A stretch of DNA of 64,000 bases from Dokdonella_A ginsengisoli. GTDB taxonomy: Bacteria; Pseudomonadota; Gammaproteobacteria; Xanthomonadales; Rhodanobacteraceae. Where the stretch lies: NCBI RefSeq assembly GCF_042652785.1, contig NZ_JBHSHD010000002.1:186001-250000 (forward strand), in the 5' to 3' direction. Numbering within the stretch: the stretch's first letter is position 1; every line of letters starts with the position of its first letter. The translations under genes were made by a program, and so were the position numbers. The notes under the pieces are model-generated. The model had not been told where the DNA came from. It searched no databases and worked only from the letters and a program-made list of their open reading frames with translations. Shown here piece by piece: positions 9,201 through 18,442 of this stretch.

Positions 9201-9335
9201 GGCCGGCCAGGCCGCGGCCAGGCTGGCGGCGCGTTCGGGAGGCGTCGGCGCACTCGCGCCGGTCCCGGCCAGCGCCAGCGGAGCCAGCGCGATCAGGCCG
9301 GCCAGCGCCGGTCCCTTGCTGCGGATCGTTTTCAT
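6294..9335 (-). CDS. Large secreted multidomain protein with C-terminal GFD tag
   Basis: 1013 residues. The signal peptide (MKTIRSKGPALAGLIALAPLALAG) is followed by a predicted beta-sandwich like choice-of-anchor J domains (about 70-270: IDEGF.., WLVTPPIEF, VSFYTRT), then immunoglobulin-like repeat regions (FCYRVTNHTGKTLRYH, VQIANLGDGRLDW) and a late propeller-like section (SGLKQDPTSGALYLATSD, GIISIDFDNDGRLYGIDV). It ends DPDRIFRNGFDGAAP. GGGGAG lies five bases before the ATG at 9335, which decides the start over the ATG four codons earlier. It is likely an extracellular or surface protein; no catalytic motif is visible. It is 71 bases upstream of the delta-60 gene and probably co-transcribed with it. 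Confidence 0.8.
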   Translation of the reverse strand: MKTIRSKGPALAGLIALAPLALAGTGASAPTPPERAASLAAAWPATAGLLDPAVSAAGGRSDRTPPRADPAGSALRVIDEGFAQIDLSQGIFAQGWIRQNNSDHPWLVWQQGGLVNTFLAYDGSPSAYIASHPYSTLANAGTLSSWLVTPPIEFGPNTKVSFYTRTVLGSQWPTRLQVRACSGACADVGTQPEDVGGFQTLLLDINPDEAPSVYPEEWTRYELTAADGLPAGGSGRLAFRHYVHQDDGVLRGEWTGLDRVVVEQDDAADAPLDLEVTVAAADPAQPDACGSATSLEIAAGDQVNFCYRVTNHTGKTLRYHSLRDTQVGTILDREPIELAPGASHQYNRILTVSESIAPTVTWSGQADPPGGYAVDDGQPLDWVDVSDGTLSLDGRIDFPADFDFRLFGDRIQTLCTGWGAVTNLRDFYGSCPSLAQFGVLPLPDPSLAPYANALALYETSIGGGNVYWKILGSAPDRRFVIAYEDVLVTGGDGNPDHGLDAEVILHEGSGVIEFQYANTAFGGQPACAHGGCAGIGLQNKNLAQQYSFHQQSLRDVRRLVWTPSDPDVYARTRQVQVVARRAEVSVDTDSIERAVPLGGEATASVQIANLGDGRLDWQAGAAAANSHLPSTPRFALPLHDAAAARFAARPDANAVTGKRGAVPRVAGTTPAPRGSDDRPLWALDIWGGYLLNGTIDSADYSGTWGGGFDLRGMFGATTFTGADFLDDDFGALYALDADDHQLWRFAPISTVPNAYADAELIGTLALPSAETPSGLKQDPTSGALYLATSDGYGSRLWTVDPRNATASQVAVLDGAPGIISIDFDNDGRLYGIDVTEDALYAIDKTTGATGVVGSLGFSTNGYISALAFDPADDSVAYLAAFGYLDATGREDGSLWRVDRSTGQASFLHPIVGPDGGWSQISAISFAHRGNRCAELTQIPWLRLDASGGSLQPGDPAATLNLVFDAGTLGDGTYRADLCIHSNDPLKLRTALPLTFVVGDPDRIFRNGFDGAAP

Positions 9336-9579
9336 CGTGCTCCCCATCTTTCAAATAGTCGGCCGCGTGCGGATCGCCGATGCGCCGCCGTCGCCGTCTC
9401 CGATCAATACCCGCCGCGCCGCCGCGGCCACCGCACAGCGCCGCCATGCGCTCCGCACGGAACCCGCACGGACTCCAAACATCGTCCGGAAATCATCGGC
9501 TTGCGTGGGCGCCGCAGGAGCGGGAACCGCCTCGCCGGGCGCCCGGATCCGGCCGCCGGCGGCGCTCGCGCGGGTCGCC

Positions 9580-11970
9580 TCAGCGTGCGGCTTGCGCGTC
9601 GGAGTCCGGCGCGCGCTCGCCGGCCAGCAGGCGCAGCCGCGCCTGGGCTTCGGCGGCGAGCTCCTGGCGACCGAGCGTGCGATACAGCTGCGCCATCGCC
9701 TGCGCGGCGTGGTAGTCGCGGTCGGCGTAGGGCACCAGGCGGCCGCCGAGAGCGGCCGCGCGCTCGAGTTCGCCCGATTCGAGCAGCACCGGCAGCCAGC
9801 CGGTCGCCGCCACGACCAGCGCCGACGGCGCGCCGCGTTCCTCGACCAGGGCGAGCGCGGCATCGAACGCCGCCTCCGCGCCTGGCTGCCGGCGCGCGGC
9901 GAGCAGGCGCGCCTCGGCGAGCTTTTCGATCCAGCGGCGATCGAGATCCTCGGGCGCCGGCGGCGCCGATTTCAGGCCTTGCAGCACCTGCGCGGCGCGC
10001 TCGATCCTGCCGCGGCGCAGCGCCGCGTCGACGACCATCCAGCTCGCCTCGGACAGCATTCCCTGTCCGGTGGCGTCGGCCGAACGCGCCACGCGCGCCA
10101 GCAGCGCGTCGCCTTGCGCGTCGAGCGCGGCGTAGTCGCCGCGTTCGCCGAGCAGGGCCGCGCGCAGGATCGAGAACTCGGTGTCGCTCTGGCTCGGATC
10201 GTCGGGCTGCGGATCGAAGCGCCGGATCAGTTCCCCGGTCTCGCGCAGGCGCCCGGCGGCGAACAGCGCGCGCGCCCGCGCCGCGGCCACGCGGCGGCCG
10301 AAGACCTGGTTCGCCAGCTGCGCGCTCAGCTCCATCGCGCGCTGGCTGGTCGCCAGCGCGCCGCCGACGTCGAGCAGGCCGAGCTGGGCGTAGGTCTTGT
10401 TGTGCAGGCTGATCACCAGCTGGTCGCGCACGCCGAAGCCGCTGAGGATCGGGATCGCGCGGTCGAGCGCGGCGATGCCCTGCTCGATGCGGCCGCGGTT
10501 GATTTCGGCCATGCCGACGTTGATTTCGAGGTTGGCCGTGCCGATGCGGTCGCCGGCGCGCTGCAGGTCGACGCGCGCGCGGCCGAAGTCGGCCATCGCG
10601 GCGCCGAATTCGTTGCGGCTGGCGTGCACCACGCCGCGGCCCATGTAGGCGCGTCCGAGCAGGCGGATTTCGTCGCTGTCCTTGAGCAGCGCGATCACCT
10701 TGTCGTAGGCGGCTTCGGCGCCGCCGAAGTCGAGCCGGCCGACGGTGACCGTGCCCAGGCCGAGGTAGGCCAGCGCGCGCACCTGCAGCGCAATCGAGGC
10801 GTCGTCACTGGCGAGCGGACGGAACAGGCTCTCCGCCTCGTCCGGCCGGCCCTGGCGCACCGCGATCTGGCCGGCGCGCACGCGCAGGCGCGGATCGCCG
10901 CGCAGCGCCGGCGGCGCGCCGTCGACCAGGCCGCGCGCCTGCGCCAGGTCGCCGACCAGCAGGGCCGCGTCGATCCGCTGCAGCAGTTCGTCGACCGGCA
11001 GCGGCGATTGCGGTGCCGCCGCGTCGGGCACGCCGAGCGCGTCCATCAGGGCGATCGCCGCGGCGCGCGAGGCCTCGAGCGGCGTCGCCCCCGCACCCTC
11101 GTAACTGCGCAGGCCGTCGCCGTGGTAGACGTCGAGCGTGAAGCGCCAGCCCTGCGCCGACGCGCTCGCGCGCGGGCTGACGATCCAGCCGGCGCCGGTG
11201 ACCGCGCGCAGGCGGCCGAGCTGGCCGTCGTCGCTCGCCTCGGCGCGGCCGGCGGTGCCGACCACGCTGACCACCTGCTCGCTCGGCAGCACGTGCCGCT
11301 TGGCGTTCTGGCGCAGCAGCGTCGCGATGTAGTCCATCGCGCCCAGGCGCACCCAGGCCGATTCGACCTGCGCATCGGCGAGCCGGACCGGCAGCACGAC
11401 GAACAGCTCCGCCGCATCGGCGACGCTTGCCGGAGCCGGCGCGCGCGCCTGCCAGAGGTAGCCGCCGGCCAGCGCCAGCGCGAGCAACAGCGCGGCGGCG
11501 GCGAGCCATCGGTAGCCTCGCGGCGTCCGCGGCGGCATCGGCGCGGCGTCCGCGCCCGCGTCGGCGCGCGGCGGATTTTCCGCAGGCCGCTCTGCTGCGG
11601 CTGCGGCTGCGGCTGCGGCTGCGACCACGGCGACGGTGGCCGGAACGGCGGCCACTTCCTCGGTCGCCGCGACCCAGCGATGCCCGAAGCGCGGCACCGT
11701 GCGGATCATCGTGCGTTCGGCGCCGGTGTCGCCGAGCACCTGCCGCGCGCGCAGCAGGGTCTGCGCCAGCGAATGGTCGGCGACGTCGGCGCTGCCCCAG
11801 ACGGCGGAGATCAGTTCGTCGCGGCCGACTGCGCGGTCGCGATGCTCGATCAGATAGGCGAGGCAGTCGAACGACTTCGGCGGCATGCCGACGAGTTCGC
11901 CGTCGGCCCACAGCTCTCGCGAGCGCGGATCGAGACGGAACCGGCCAAACCGATAACTGCTCGCGGACAT
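9580..11970 (-). CDS. CadC-like membrane regulator: winged helix, TM helix and TPR domain
   Basis: 796 residues. N-terminal OmpR/PhoB-type winged-helix DNA-binding domain (about 5-105; MPPKSFDCLAYLIEHRDRAVGRDEL, SLAQTLLRARQVLGD, IRTVPRFGHRW), an Ala-rich linker including ten consecutive Ala (117-126), one transmembrane helix (about 154-174) and a long periplasmic helical region with TPR-like units (about 290-790). This is the architecture of ToxR/CadC one-component regulators, which sense periplasmic signals and bind DNA from the membrane. The ATG at 11970 follows GGAGCAAG. The Ala linker is encoded by a CTGCGG hexanucleotide tract. Targets cannot be deduced; the adjacent secreted-protein cluster is a guess. 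Confidence 0.85.
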   Translation of the reverse strand: MSASSYRFGRFRLDPRSRELWADGELVGMPPKSFDCLAYLIEHRDRAVGRDELISAVWGSADVADHSLAQTLLRARQVLGDTGAERTMIRTVPRFGHRWVAATEEVAAVPATVAVVAAAAAAAAAAERPAENPPRADAGADAAPMPPRTPRGYRWLAAAALLLALALAGGYLWQARAPAPASVADAAELFVVLPVRLADAQVESAWVRLGAMDYIATLLRQNAKRHVLPSEQVVSVVGTAGRAEASDDGQLGRLRAVTGAGWIVSPRASASAQGWRFTLDVYHGDGLRSYEGAGATPLEASRAAAIALMDALGVPDAAAPQSPLPVDELLQRIDAALLVGDLAQARGLVDGAPPALRGDPRLRVRAGQIAVRQGRPDEAESLFRPLASDDASIALQVRALAYLGLGTVTVGRLDFGGAEAAYDKVIALLKDSDEIRLLGRAYMGRGVVHASRNEFGAAMADFGRARVDLQRAGDRIGTANLEINVGMAEINRGRIEQGIAALDRAIPILSGFGVRDQLVISLHNKTYAQLGLLDVGGALATSQRAMELSAQLANQVFGRRVAAARARALFAAGRLRETGELIRRFDPQPDDPSQSDTEFSILRAALLGERGDYAALDAQGDALLARVARSADATGQGMLSEASWMVVDAALRRGRIERAAQVLQGLKSAPPAPEDLDRRWIEKLAEARLLAARRQPGAEAAFDAALALVEERGAPSALVVAATGWLPVLLESGELERAAALGGRLVPYADRDYHAAQAMAQLYRTLGRQELAAEAQARLRLLAGERAPDSDAQAAR
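11595..11623. repeat. CTGCGG hexanucleotide microsatellite inside the regulator gene
   Basis: Four complete copies of CTGCGG plus a partial fifth. The unit is six bases, so length changes would add or remove two residues of the Ala linker between DNA-binding and membrane domains without breaking the frame. Confidence 0.8.
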
Positions 11971-12077
11971 CGACGAAACTTGCTCCACCCACACGTGCCT
12001 CGCCTGCGTTGCGCAGGCGGCACGGCAGGGTACCTCAAACCGATCGCGCGGTCGGACCTGCGCGGCGGACGCGCGTT

Positions 12078-12551
12078 TCAGCCGCGCGCAAGGCGCGCGC
12101 GATCGACGCGTTCGACCAGTTCCTCGGCGATCGGATTCGGCGCGAACGGCGCCCACAGGCGGCGATGGGGCGGCGGCAAGAACGCGACCTTGCGGCCGAA
12201 ACGGCACGGCGTGCGCAAGGTCAGGGTAATCCGCGGCGGGTTCACCAGGGTCGTCGAATCGACGTTGACGATGTCGGCGAGCGCAATGCGCGCTTCCTCG
12301 CCGGCCTTGCGCACGATCAGCGCGTCGCCGGCGTCGACGACTTCGTCGACGAGGTCGAAGATCAGCGAGCGCATGAGGAAATACCCGAACACGGCCATCG
12401 CGACGGGACCGAGCAGGAAGACCGGCTCGAAAGGGTCCTGTCCGCGCGGCGCCAGCAGAACCACGACGACGAACAGGGCGAGAAAACCGAACCAGAGCAG
12501 CGGAAAGATCCGCTTGTGGAAGTACGTCCAGCGCGAGGAGATCTGCCGCAT
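12078..12551 (-). CDS. Small membrane protein with two N-terminal helices, unknown function
   Basis: 157 residues from the ATG at 12551; a GTG at 12605 would add 18 residues and is possible. Two closely spaced hydrophobic helices (about 14-33, PLLWFGFLALFVVVVLLA, and 44-63, FLLGPVAMAVFGYFLM) are followed by a beta-rich cytosolic tail (DALIVRKAGEEARIALADIVNVDSTT) resembling a bacterial PH-like domain. Function is unknown. It lies between the winged-helix regulator and the dehydrogenase on the same strand. Confidence 0.65.
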   Translation of the reverse strand: MRQISSRWTYFHKRIFPLLWFGFLALFVVVVLLAPRGQDPFEPVFLLGPVAMAVFGYFLMRSLIFDLVDEVVDAGDALIVRKAGEEARIALADIVNVDSTTLVNPPRITLTLRTPCRFGRKVAFLPPPHRRLWAPFAPNPIAEELVERVDRARLARG

Positions 12552-12612
12552 GCCGCCCTCGTCGGCGATGCCGCCGATCCGTGAATTGCGCAGTATTGCA
12601 TCCACGCCCGAC

Positions 12613-13305
<693 letters not shown>

Positions 13306-13459
13306 GTCGCGCTCCTGTACGAACGGCCCGATTCGATCGGCAGTCTATGACATCCGTCCGTTGCGGGGGGCCGACGCCGCGGTTAGCCTGCCGCAGGTTT
13401 TCCGTCCAGCTTTTCTCATCCGGCCCCGACGGATCGGCCGGACCCAACAAGGAGTTCTC

Positions 13460-16285
13460 ATGCGCAAGCAGATCGCCGCCGTCCTGCTGACCCTCGGCCT
13501 GGCCCAGGGCGCGGCCGCCGCCGCCCCGGACGGCATCGACATCCCGTTCACGCGCTTCACGCTGCCGAACGGCCTGACCGTCATCGTCAGCGAGGACCAC
13601 AAGGCGCCGGTGGTCGCGGTCAGCGTCTGGTACCGGGTCGGGTCGGCCGACGAACCGAAGGGCAAGACCGGCTTCGCGCATCTGTTCGAGCATCTGATGT
13701 TCCAGGGCTCGGAGAACCACAAGGACGAGTTCTTCCGTCCGTTCGAGCTGGCCGGCGCGACCGACCAGAACGGCACCACCTGGTTCGACCGCACCAACTA
13801 CTACGAGACCGTGCCGACCACCGCGCTCGACATGACGCTGTGGATGGAGTCGGACCGCATGGGCCACCTGCTCGGCGCGATCGGCCAGAAGGAGCTCGAC
13901 GAGCAGCGCGGCGTGGTGCAGAACGAGAAGCGCCAGGGCGAGAACCAGCCCTACGGCCGCGTCGACCAGCGCATCAGCGCCAACGCCTACCCGGCCAACC
14001 ATCCCTACCATCACGACACGATCGGCTCGATGAAGGACCTCAACGCCGCCTCGCTGGGCGACGTGAAGCAGTGGTTCGGCACGTACTACGGCGCGGCCAA
14101 CGTGACCGTGGCGCTGGTCGGCGACATCACGCCGGAAGTCGCCAGGCAGAAGATGACGCAGTACTTCGGCGACATCCCGGCCGGCCCGCCGGTCGCGCGC
14201 CAGCAGCCCTGGACCGCCGAACGCAGCCAGTCCACGCGCGACACCATGCAGGACCACGTCGCGCAGACGCGCATCTACCGGCAGTGGAACGTGCCGGCGC
14301 TGGGCGATCCGGAAGAGACCCAGCTCGAACTCGCCGCCGCGGTGCTCGGCGGCGGCAAGACCTCGCGCCTGTACGAGCGCCTGGTCTACAAGGACAAGCT
14401 CGCCGACAGCGTCTCCGTCAGCGTGCAGCCGTTCGCGCTGGCTTCGCAGCTGCAGCTGCAGGTCGACGTCAAGAACGGCGTCGATCCGGCCAAGGTCGAG
14501 GCCGCCGTCGCCGACGAGTGGAAGAAGTTCCTCGCCGGCGGCCCGACCGCCGACGAGCTGGAACGCGTCAAGATCGGCACGCGCGCCGGCTTCATCCGCG
14601 CGCTGGAGAAGGTCAACGGCAAGGCGACGATCCTCGCCGAAGGCCAGCTCTACCGCGACGATCCGGCCGCCTACAAGACCGACCTCGCGCGCATCGAGGC
14701 GGCGACGCCGGCGCAGGTGCTGGCCGCGGCGAAGAAGTGGATCGCCAAGGGCGACTACACGCTGACCGTGACGCCGGCGCCGAAGGACGCCGACTTCTCC
14801 GGCGAGGACGAGATGGAAAAGCCCGGCCGCGCCGAACTGGCCGGCCGGCCGGAGTCGAAGCTGCCGGCGAAGCAGGAATTGCGCACGGTCAAGTCCGAGG
14901 TCGACCGCAGCAAGGGCGTGCCGCAGGTGACGAGCTTCCCCGACCTGACCTTCCCCAAGCTGCAGCGCGGCAAGCTGAAGAACGGCATCGAGGTCGTGCT
15001 GGCCGAGCGCCACGCGATTCCGGTCGTGCAGATGCAGATGCTGTTCGACGCCGGCTACGCCTCCGACCAGGGCCGCAAGCTCGGCACCTCGGCGTTCACG
15101 ATGGCGATGCTCGACGAGGGCACGAAGGAACTGGATTCGCTGGAAATCGCGCGTCGCGCCGAGCGGCTCGGCGCCGAGATCGGCTCCGGCTCCGGCCTGG
15201 ACACCTCCAGCGCCAGCCTGAACGCGCTGAGCTCGCAGCTCGAGCCCTCGCTGAAGCTGTACGCCGACATCGTGCGCAACGCCGCGTTCCGCGACGCCGA
15301 CCTCGCGCGCATCCGCGGCCAGTGGCTGGCGCGCATCGCGCAGGAGAAGACCCAGCCGACCGGACTGGCGCTGCGCACGCTGCCGCCGCTGCTGTACGGC
15401 GAAGGCCACGCCTACGCGATTCCGTTCACCGGCTCCGGCACGGAGGCTTCGATCCAGTCGCTGACGCAGGACGACCTGCGCGCCTACGTGCGCGACTTCG
15501 TGCGGCCGGACAACGCCAGGATCCTGGTCGCCGGCGACACCACGCTGGAGGCGATCACGGCCAAGCTCGACGCCGTGTTCGGTGACTGGAAGGCGCCGGA
15601 ATCGGCGCTGCCGAAGAAGAACGTCGCCGACGTCGCCGCACCGGCGAAGCCGCGCGTGTTCCTGATGGACCGTCCCGGCGCGCTGCAGTCGCTGATCCTC
15701 GCCGGCGTGGTCGCGCCGTCGACCAAGGCGAAGAACAACCTCGAGATCCAGACCATGAACGGCGCCTTCGGCGGCAGCTTCACCTCGCGCCTCAACATGA
15801 ATCTGCGCGAGGACAAGCACTGGGCCTACGGTGCCTTCAGCTTCCTGCAGAACGCGCTCGGCCAGCGTCCGTACCTGATGTACGCGCCGGTGCAGACCGA
15901 CAAGACCGGCGAATCGGTGGCCGAGATCCTGCGCGAGGCGAAGGACGTGATCGGCCCGAAGCCGCTGACCCACGAGGAGATCGACAAGATCAAAGTCGGC
16001 GACGTGCGCAGCATGCCCGGCGAGTACCAGACCACCGGCGCCGTGCTCGGCGCGCTCAGCGGCATCGTGCTGTACGACCGCCCGGACGACTACGTGCAGA
16101 CGCTCAAGCCGCGCATCGAGGCGCAGACCGACGCCGCCGTGCAGGCCGCCGCGGTCGAGGTGGTCAAGCCGGACGCGCTGACCTGGGTCATCGTCGGCGA
16201 CCTCAAGAAGATCGAGCAGCCGATCCGCGACCTGAAGCTCGGCGAGGTCAAGGTCATCGACGCGGAAGGCAAGACGCTGCGCTAG
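13460..16285 (+). CDS. Periplasmic M16 zinc peptidase (pitrilysin/insulinase family), fused two-lobe type
   Basis: 941 residues. A signal peptide (MRKQIAAVLLTLGLAQGAAAA) directs it to the periplasm. The first M16 lobe has the inverted zinc motif HLFEH at 74-78, with the third-ligand Glu region (ELDEQRGVVQNEK) downstream. A second lobe from about 490 (LKNGIEVVLAERHAIPVVQMQ) lacks HxxEH and is the usual inactive partner, so both halves of the peptidase clamp lie on one chain. AAGGAG precedes the ATG at 13460 by a normal distance. It probably degrades peptides in the envelope. It is followed by a palindromic repeat element rather than a co-transcribed gene. Confidence 0.92.
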   Translation: MRKQIAAVLLTLGLAQGAAAAAPDGIDIPFTRFTLPNGLTVIVSEDHKAPVVAVSVWYRVGSADEPKGKTGFAHLFEHLMFQGSENHKDEFFRPFELAGATDQNGTTWFDRTNYYETVPTTALDMTLWMESDRMGHLLGAIGQKELDEQRGVVQNEKRQGENQPYGRVDQRISANAYPANHPYHHDTIGSMKDLNAASLGDVKQWFGTYYGAANVTVALVGDITPEVARQKMTQYFGDIPAGPPVARQQPWTAERSQSTRDTMQDHVAQTRIYRQWNVPALGDPEETQLELAAAVLGGGKTSRLYERLVYKDKLADSVSVSVQPFALASQLQLQVDVKNGVDPAKVEAAVADEWKKFLAGGPTADELERVKIGTRAGFIRALEKVNGKATILAEGQLYRDDPAAYKTDLARIEAATPAQVLAAAKKWIAKGDYTLTVTPAPKDADFSGEDEMEKPGRAELAGRPESKLPAKQELRTVKSEVDRSKGVPQVTSFPDLTFPKLQRGKLKNGIEVVLAERHAIPVVQMQMLFDAGYASDQGRKLGTSAFTMAMLDEGTKELDSLEIARRAERLGAEIGSGSGLDTSSASLNALSSQLEPSLKLYADIVRNAAFRDADLARIRGQWLARIAQEKTQPTGLALRTLPPLLYGEGHAYAIPFTGSGTEASIQSLTQDDLRAYVRDFVRPDNARILVAGDTTLEAITAKLDAVFGDWKAPESALPKKNVADVAAPAKPRVFLMDRPGALQSLILAGVVAPSTKAKNNLEIQTMNGAFGGSFTSRLNMNLREDKHWAYGAFSFLQNALGQRPYLMYAPVQTDKTGESVAEILREAKDVIGPKPLTHEEIDKIKVGDVRSMPGEYQTTGAVLGALSGIVLYDRPDDYVQTLKPRIEAQTDAAVQAAAVEVVKPDALTWVIVGDLKKIEQPIRDLKLGEVKVIDAEGKTLR

Positions 16286-16328
16286 AAGGGTTTCGCGGCG
16301 CAGGCAAGCCGTCCAGTGACCGGCTGTC

Positions 16329-16448
16329 CCTTCTCCCGCTTGCGGGAGAAGGTGCCGGAGGCGGATGAGGGAAACTTTGGTGGATCGTTGCAGGTCCTCC
16401 CTCACCCGGCGCGCTGCGCGCGCCGACCTCTCCCGCAAGCGGGAGAGG
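16329..16448. repeat. Composite palindromic intergenic repeat (REP-like)
   Basis: Three palindromes in 120 bases. CCTTCTCCCGC-TT-GCGGGAGAAGG is at 16329-16352, a hairpin GGCGCGC-TGC-GCGCGCC at 16408-16424, and CCTCTCCCGC-AA-GCGGGAGAGG at 16427-16448. GATGAGGGA (16364-16372) is nearly complementary to TCCCTCACC (16398-16406), so the whole unit can fold as one structure. Its form is like the REP/BIME-type elements scattered in xanthomonad and other proteobacterial genomes. It may also serve as transcript end for the M16 gene. Confidence 0.7.
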
Positions 16449-16519
16449 GGAGTCTGCGCACGGCTTTTCCGGATAGCGCAATCGCTTGATCCCCAATGTG
16501 GGCATCTACGGAGTACCCA

Positions 16520-16921
16520 ATGAAACGTTTCTTGTTGATCTTGTCTGCCGTCCCGCTCGCCGCCTGCAGCTGGGGCGTCAAGCTCGATTCCGGCGGAGAG
16601 AAGGTGCGCACGGCCTGGAACCAGGACGTCGGCGCCGGTTGCAAGGACATGGGCAAGGTGACCGTGTCGGTGCTCGACCACGTCGGCCCGATCGGCCGCC
16701 GCGACCTGAAGGTGCGCGACGAACTGGAGGTGCTGGCGCGCAACGAAGCCGCGCGCATGGGTGCCGACACCGTGCAGCCGGTCGGCGATCCGCAGGACGG
16801 CGAGCAGGCCTGGCGCGCGTTCCACTGCGGCCCGGCCTCGCGCGAAGGCAAGCCGGCGATGCGCATCGAGCAGCGCAACGAGAACGGCGCGGTCGAGACC
16901 TACCCGGTCAAGGGCAACTGA
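16520..16921 (+). CDS. DUF4156-family lipoprotein
   Basis: 133 residues. The lipoprotein signal MKRFLLILSAVPLAAC ends in a lipobox (LAAC), predicting lipidation at Cys16. The mature part contains GCKDMGKVTVSVLDHVGP, ..LEVLARNEAARMGADTV and a C-terminal Cys in RAFHCG, the pattern of DUF4156 proteins such as E. coli YjeI, whose role is not established. GGAG lies six bases before the ATG at 16520, supporting it over the in-frame ATG eight codons upstream. It converges on the hydrolase gene, with 28 bases between. Confidence 0.78.
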   Translation: MKRFLLILSAVPLAACSWGVKLDSGGEKVRTAWNQDVGAGCKDMGKVTVSVLDHVGPIGRRDLKVRDELEVLARNEAARMGADTVQPVGDPQDGEQAWRAFHCGPASREGKPAMRIEQRNENGAVETYPVKGN

Positions 16922-16949
16922 GCTGCACCGCGGCCGGCGCGCGCCGCCG

Positions 16950-18314
16950 TCAGGGCAGCGCGCGCGTTCCGTGCACGGGCAGTAGCGGCGGCAGCGGACG
17001 GTTCGAACGCGCCGGCCGCTGCAGCGAGGCCGGCGGCCGCGGCCGCACGATGCCGTCGAACGCGGCGACCTCGGAATCCGCGTCGAAGCGGCAGGCGCCG
17101 GTCACCTGTCCGCCGGCGACCAGGGCTTCGCACAACTGCTGCAGCGAAGTCGCGTCCGGCTGCACCGCGCCGTCGCGCCAGGCGCGCAGCGCTTCCCAGC
17201 CGGCGATGCCTTCGGCGGTGCTGAAGCCGCAGTGGCTCGGCGTCTCCTCGTCGACGATCACGCTGGTGAGCTGATCCGCCGGCAGCACCTTGCGCACGAA
17301 TTCCTGGTTCGACGGAATGACCAGCTGGTCGCGGCTGGTGTGCATCGACACGATCCTGGCCGAGCCGACGCGGCCGCGGAAATCCGACACGCTGCGCAGC
17401 CGCGCCGCCGCGCGCGGATCGGCGCGGATGCGCGTGATGCCGGCCTGGATGTTCGCGTCGCTGCCGTAGTCCACGCCCGCCGTGGTAAACGGATTGCGCC
17501 CGCCGAGCTTGTCCGGCGCGCGCACCAGGTCGCTCATCACGTAGATGGAGTAGCCGATGTTGGTGACGAAGAATTTCTCGTCGGTGATCTGCGTGAAGTC
17601 CATCAGTTCCTTCAATCGGCGCTTCATCGCGTCATTGCGCAGGAACTCTGGCAGGTTCACGCCGGTGCAGCGGTTCACGTCGACCAGGGTCGGCAGCACG
17701 CGCGCCTGGTCGAGCAGGTCGCCGAGGTCGTCCGGGATGTCCTCCAGGTCGAGCGCCCACGGCAGCGGCGGTGCGCCTTCCTCCAGCTCGCCGGCGTCCT
17801 TGCAGACCACGTCGTAGGCCAGGCGCGCGTCGATCGCGGTGTCCCAGATGCGCGAGCCGGCGGCGGCCGGGCACAGCGAGTACGCCGCGTGCACCGGCGG
17901 GAAGCCCGGCGCCTCGGCCAGCTTCAACGCGATCAGGCCGCCGAGCGAACCGCCGAACGGCACGATCTCGCCGGGCAGGCCGAACTTCTGCTCGAACAGG
18001 GCGACCAGCTCGCGGTTGTCGTCGATCGCCGTGAACATCGCCCAGCCGCGCTGGTTGAACGCGCTGGCGGCGATCGCGTAGCCCTCGGCAAGCATCACCG
18101 ACTTCAGCGGGCCCAGGCTCGGCGGACCGCTCGCGTCGCTGAAGTCCAGGCCGTGCTGGAACAGCACCAGCGCATCGCCGGGCTTCCAGTCGTCCGGCGC
18201 TTCCATGCGGAACCACGCACCGGACGGCGCGCGCCCGCTGAATTCCTGCGTCGCTTGCAGCTCGCCGCCGCAGGCGAGGGCGAGCAACGCGAAGGCGAGC
18301 CATCGGCGGATCAT
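16950..18314 (-). CDS. Secreted alpha/beta-hydrolase-fold protein
   Basis: 454 residues. The signal peptide (MIRRWLAFALLALACGGELQA) predicts export. The fold is recognised from LVLFQHGLDFSD (oxyanion strand), the nucleophile elbow GGSLGG near residue 120 and a late acid/His region (HTSRDQLVIP..; ETPSHCGFSTAEG). Cysteines in YSLCPAA, YDVVCKD and VNRCTG probably form disulfides. AGGGGAA precedes the ATG at 18314. Substrate is unknown; esterase or peptidase activity are both possible. It is divergent from ubiJ and convergent with the DUF4156 lipoprotein. Confidence 0.8.
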   Translation of the reverse strand: MIRRWLAFALLALACGGELQATQEFSGRAPSGAWFRMEAPDDWKPGDALVLFQHGLDFSDASGPPSLGPLKSVMLAEGYAIAASAFNQRGWAMFTAIDDNRELVALFEQKFGLPGEIVPFGGSLGGLIALKLAEAPGFPPVHAAYSLCPAAAGSRIWDTAIDARLAYDVVCKDAGELEEGAPPLPWALDLEDIPDDLGDLLDQARVLPTLVDVNRCTGVNLPEFLRNDAMKRRLKELMDFTQITDEKFFVTNIGYSIYVMSDLVRAPDKLGGRNPFTTAGVDYGSDANIQAGITRIRADPRAAARLRSVSDFRGRVGSARIVSMHTSRDQLVIPSNQEFVRKVLPADQLTSVIVDEETPSHCGFSTAEGIAGWEALRAWRDGAVQPDATSLQQLCEALVAGGQVTGACRFDADSEVAAFDGIVRPRPPASLQRPARSNRPLPPLLPVHGTRALP

Positions 18315-18442
18315 CGAAATTCCCCTGCTGCGGTGTCCGGCGCCATTCTGCCGCGCCCGCGTCGGCGCTGCGTGAACGGACCACGCGCGAGCGAGGCGGC
18401 GGGCCGGCCTTTCGACGGAGCGGGCAGGTAGAATCGCCGCCC

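Noticed and set aside
16329..16448. CRISPR-like repeats
   Set aside because: Only two palindromes and no regularly spaced spacers; it is a palindromic intergenic element.
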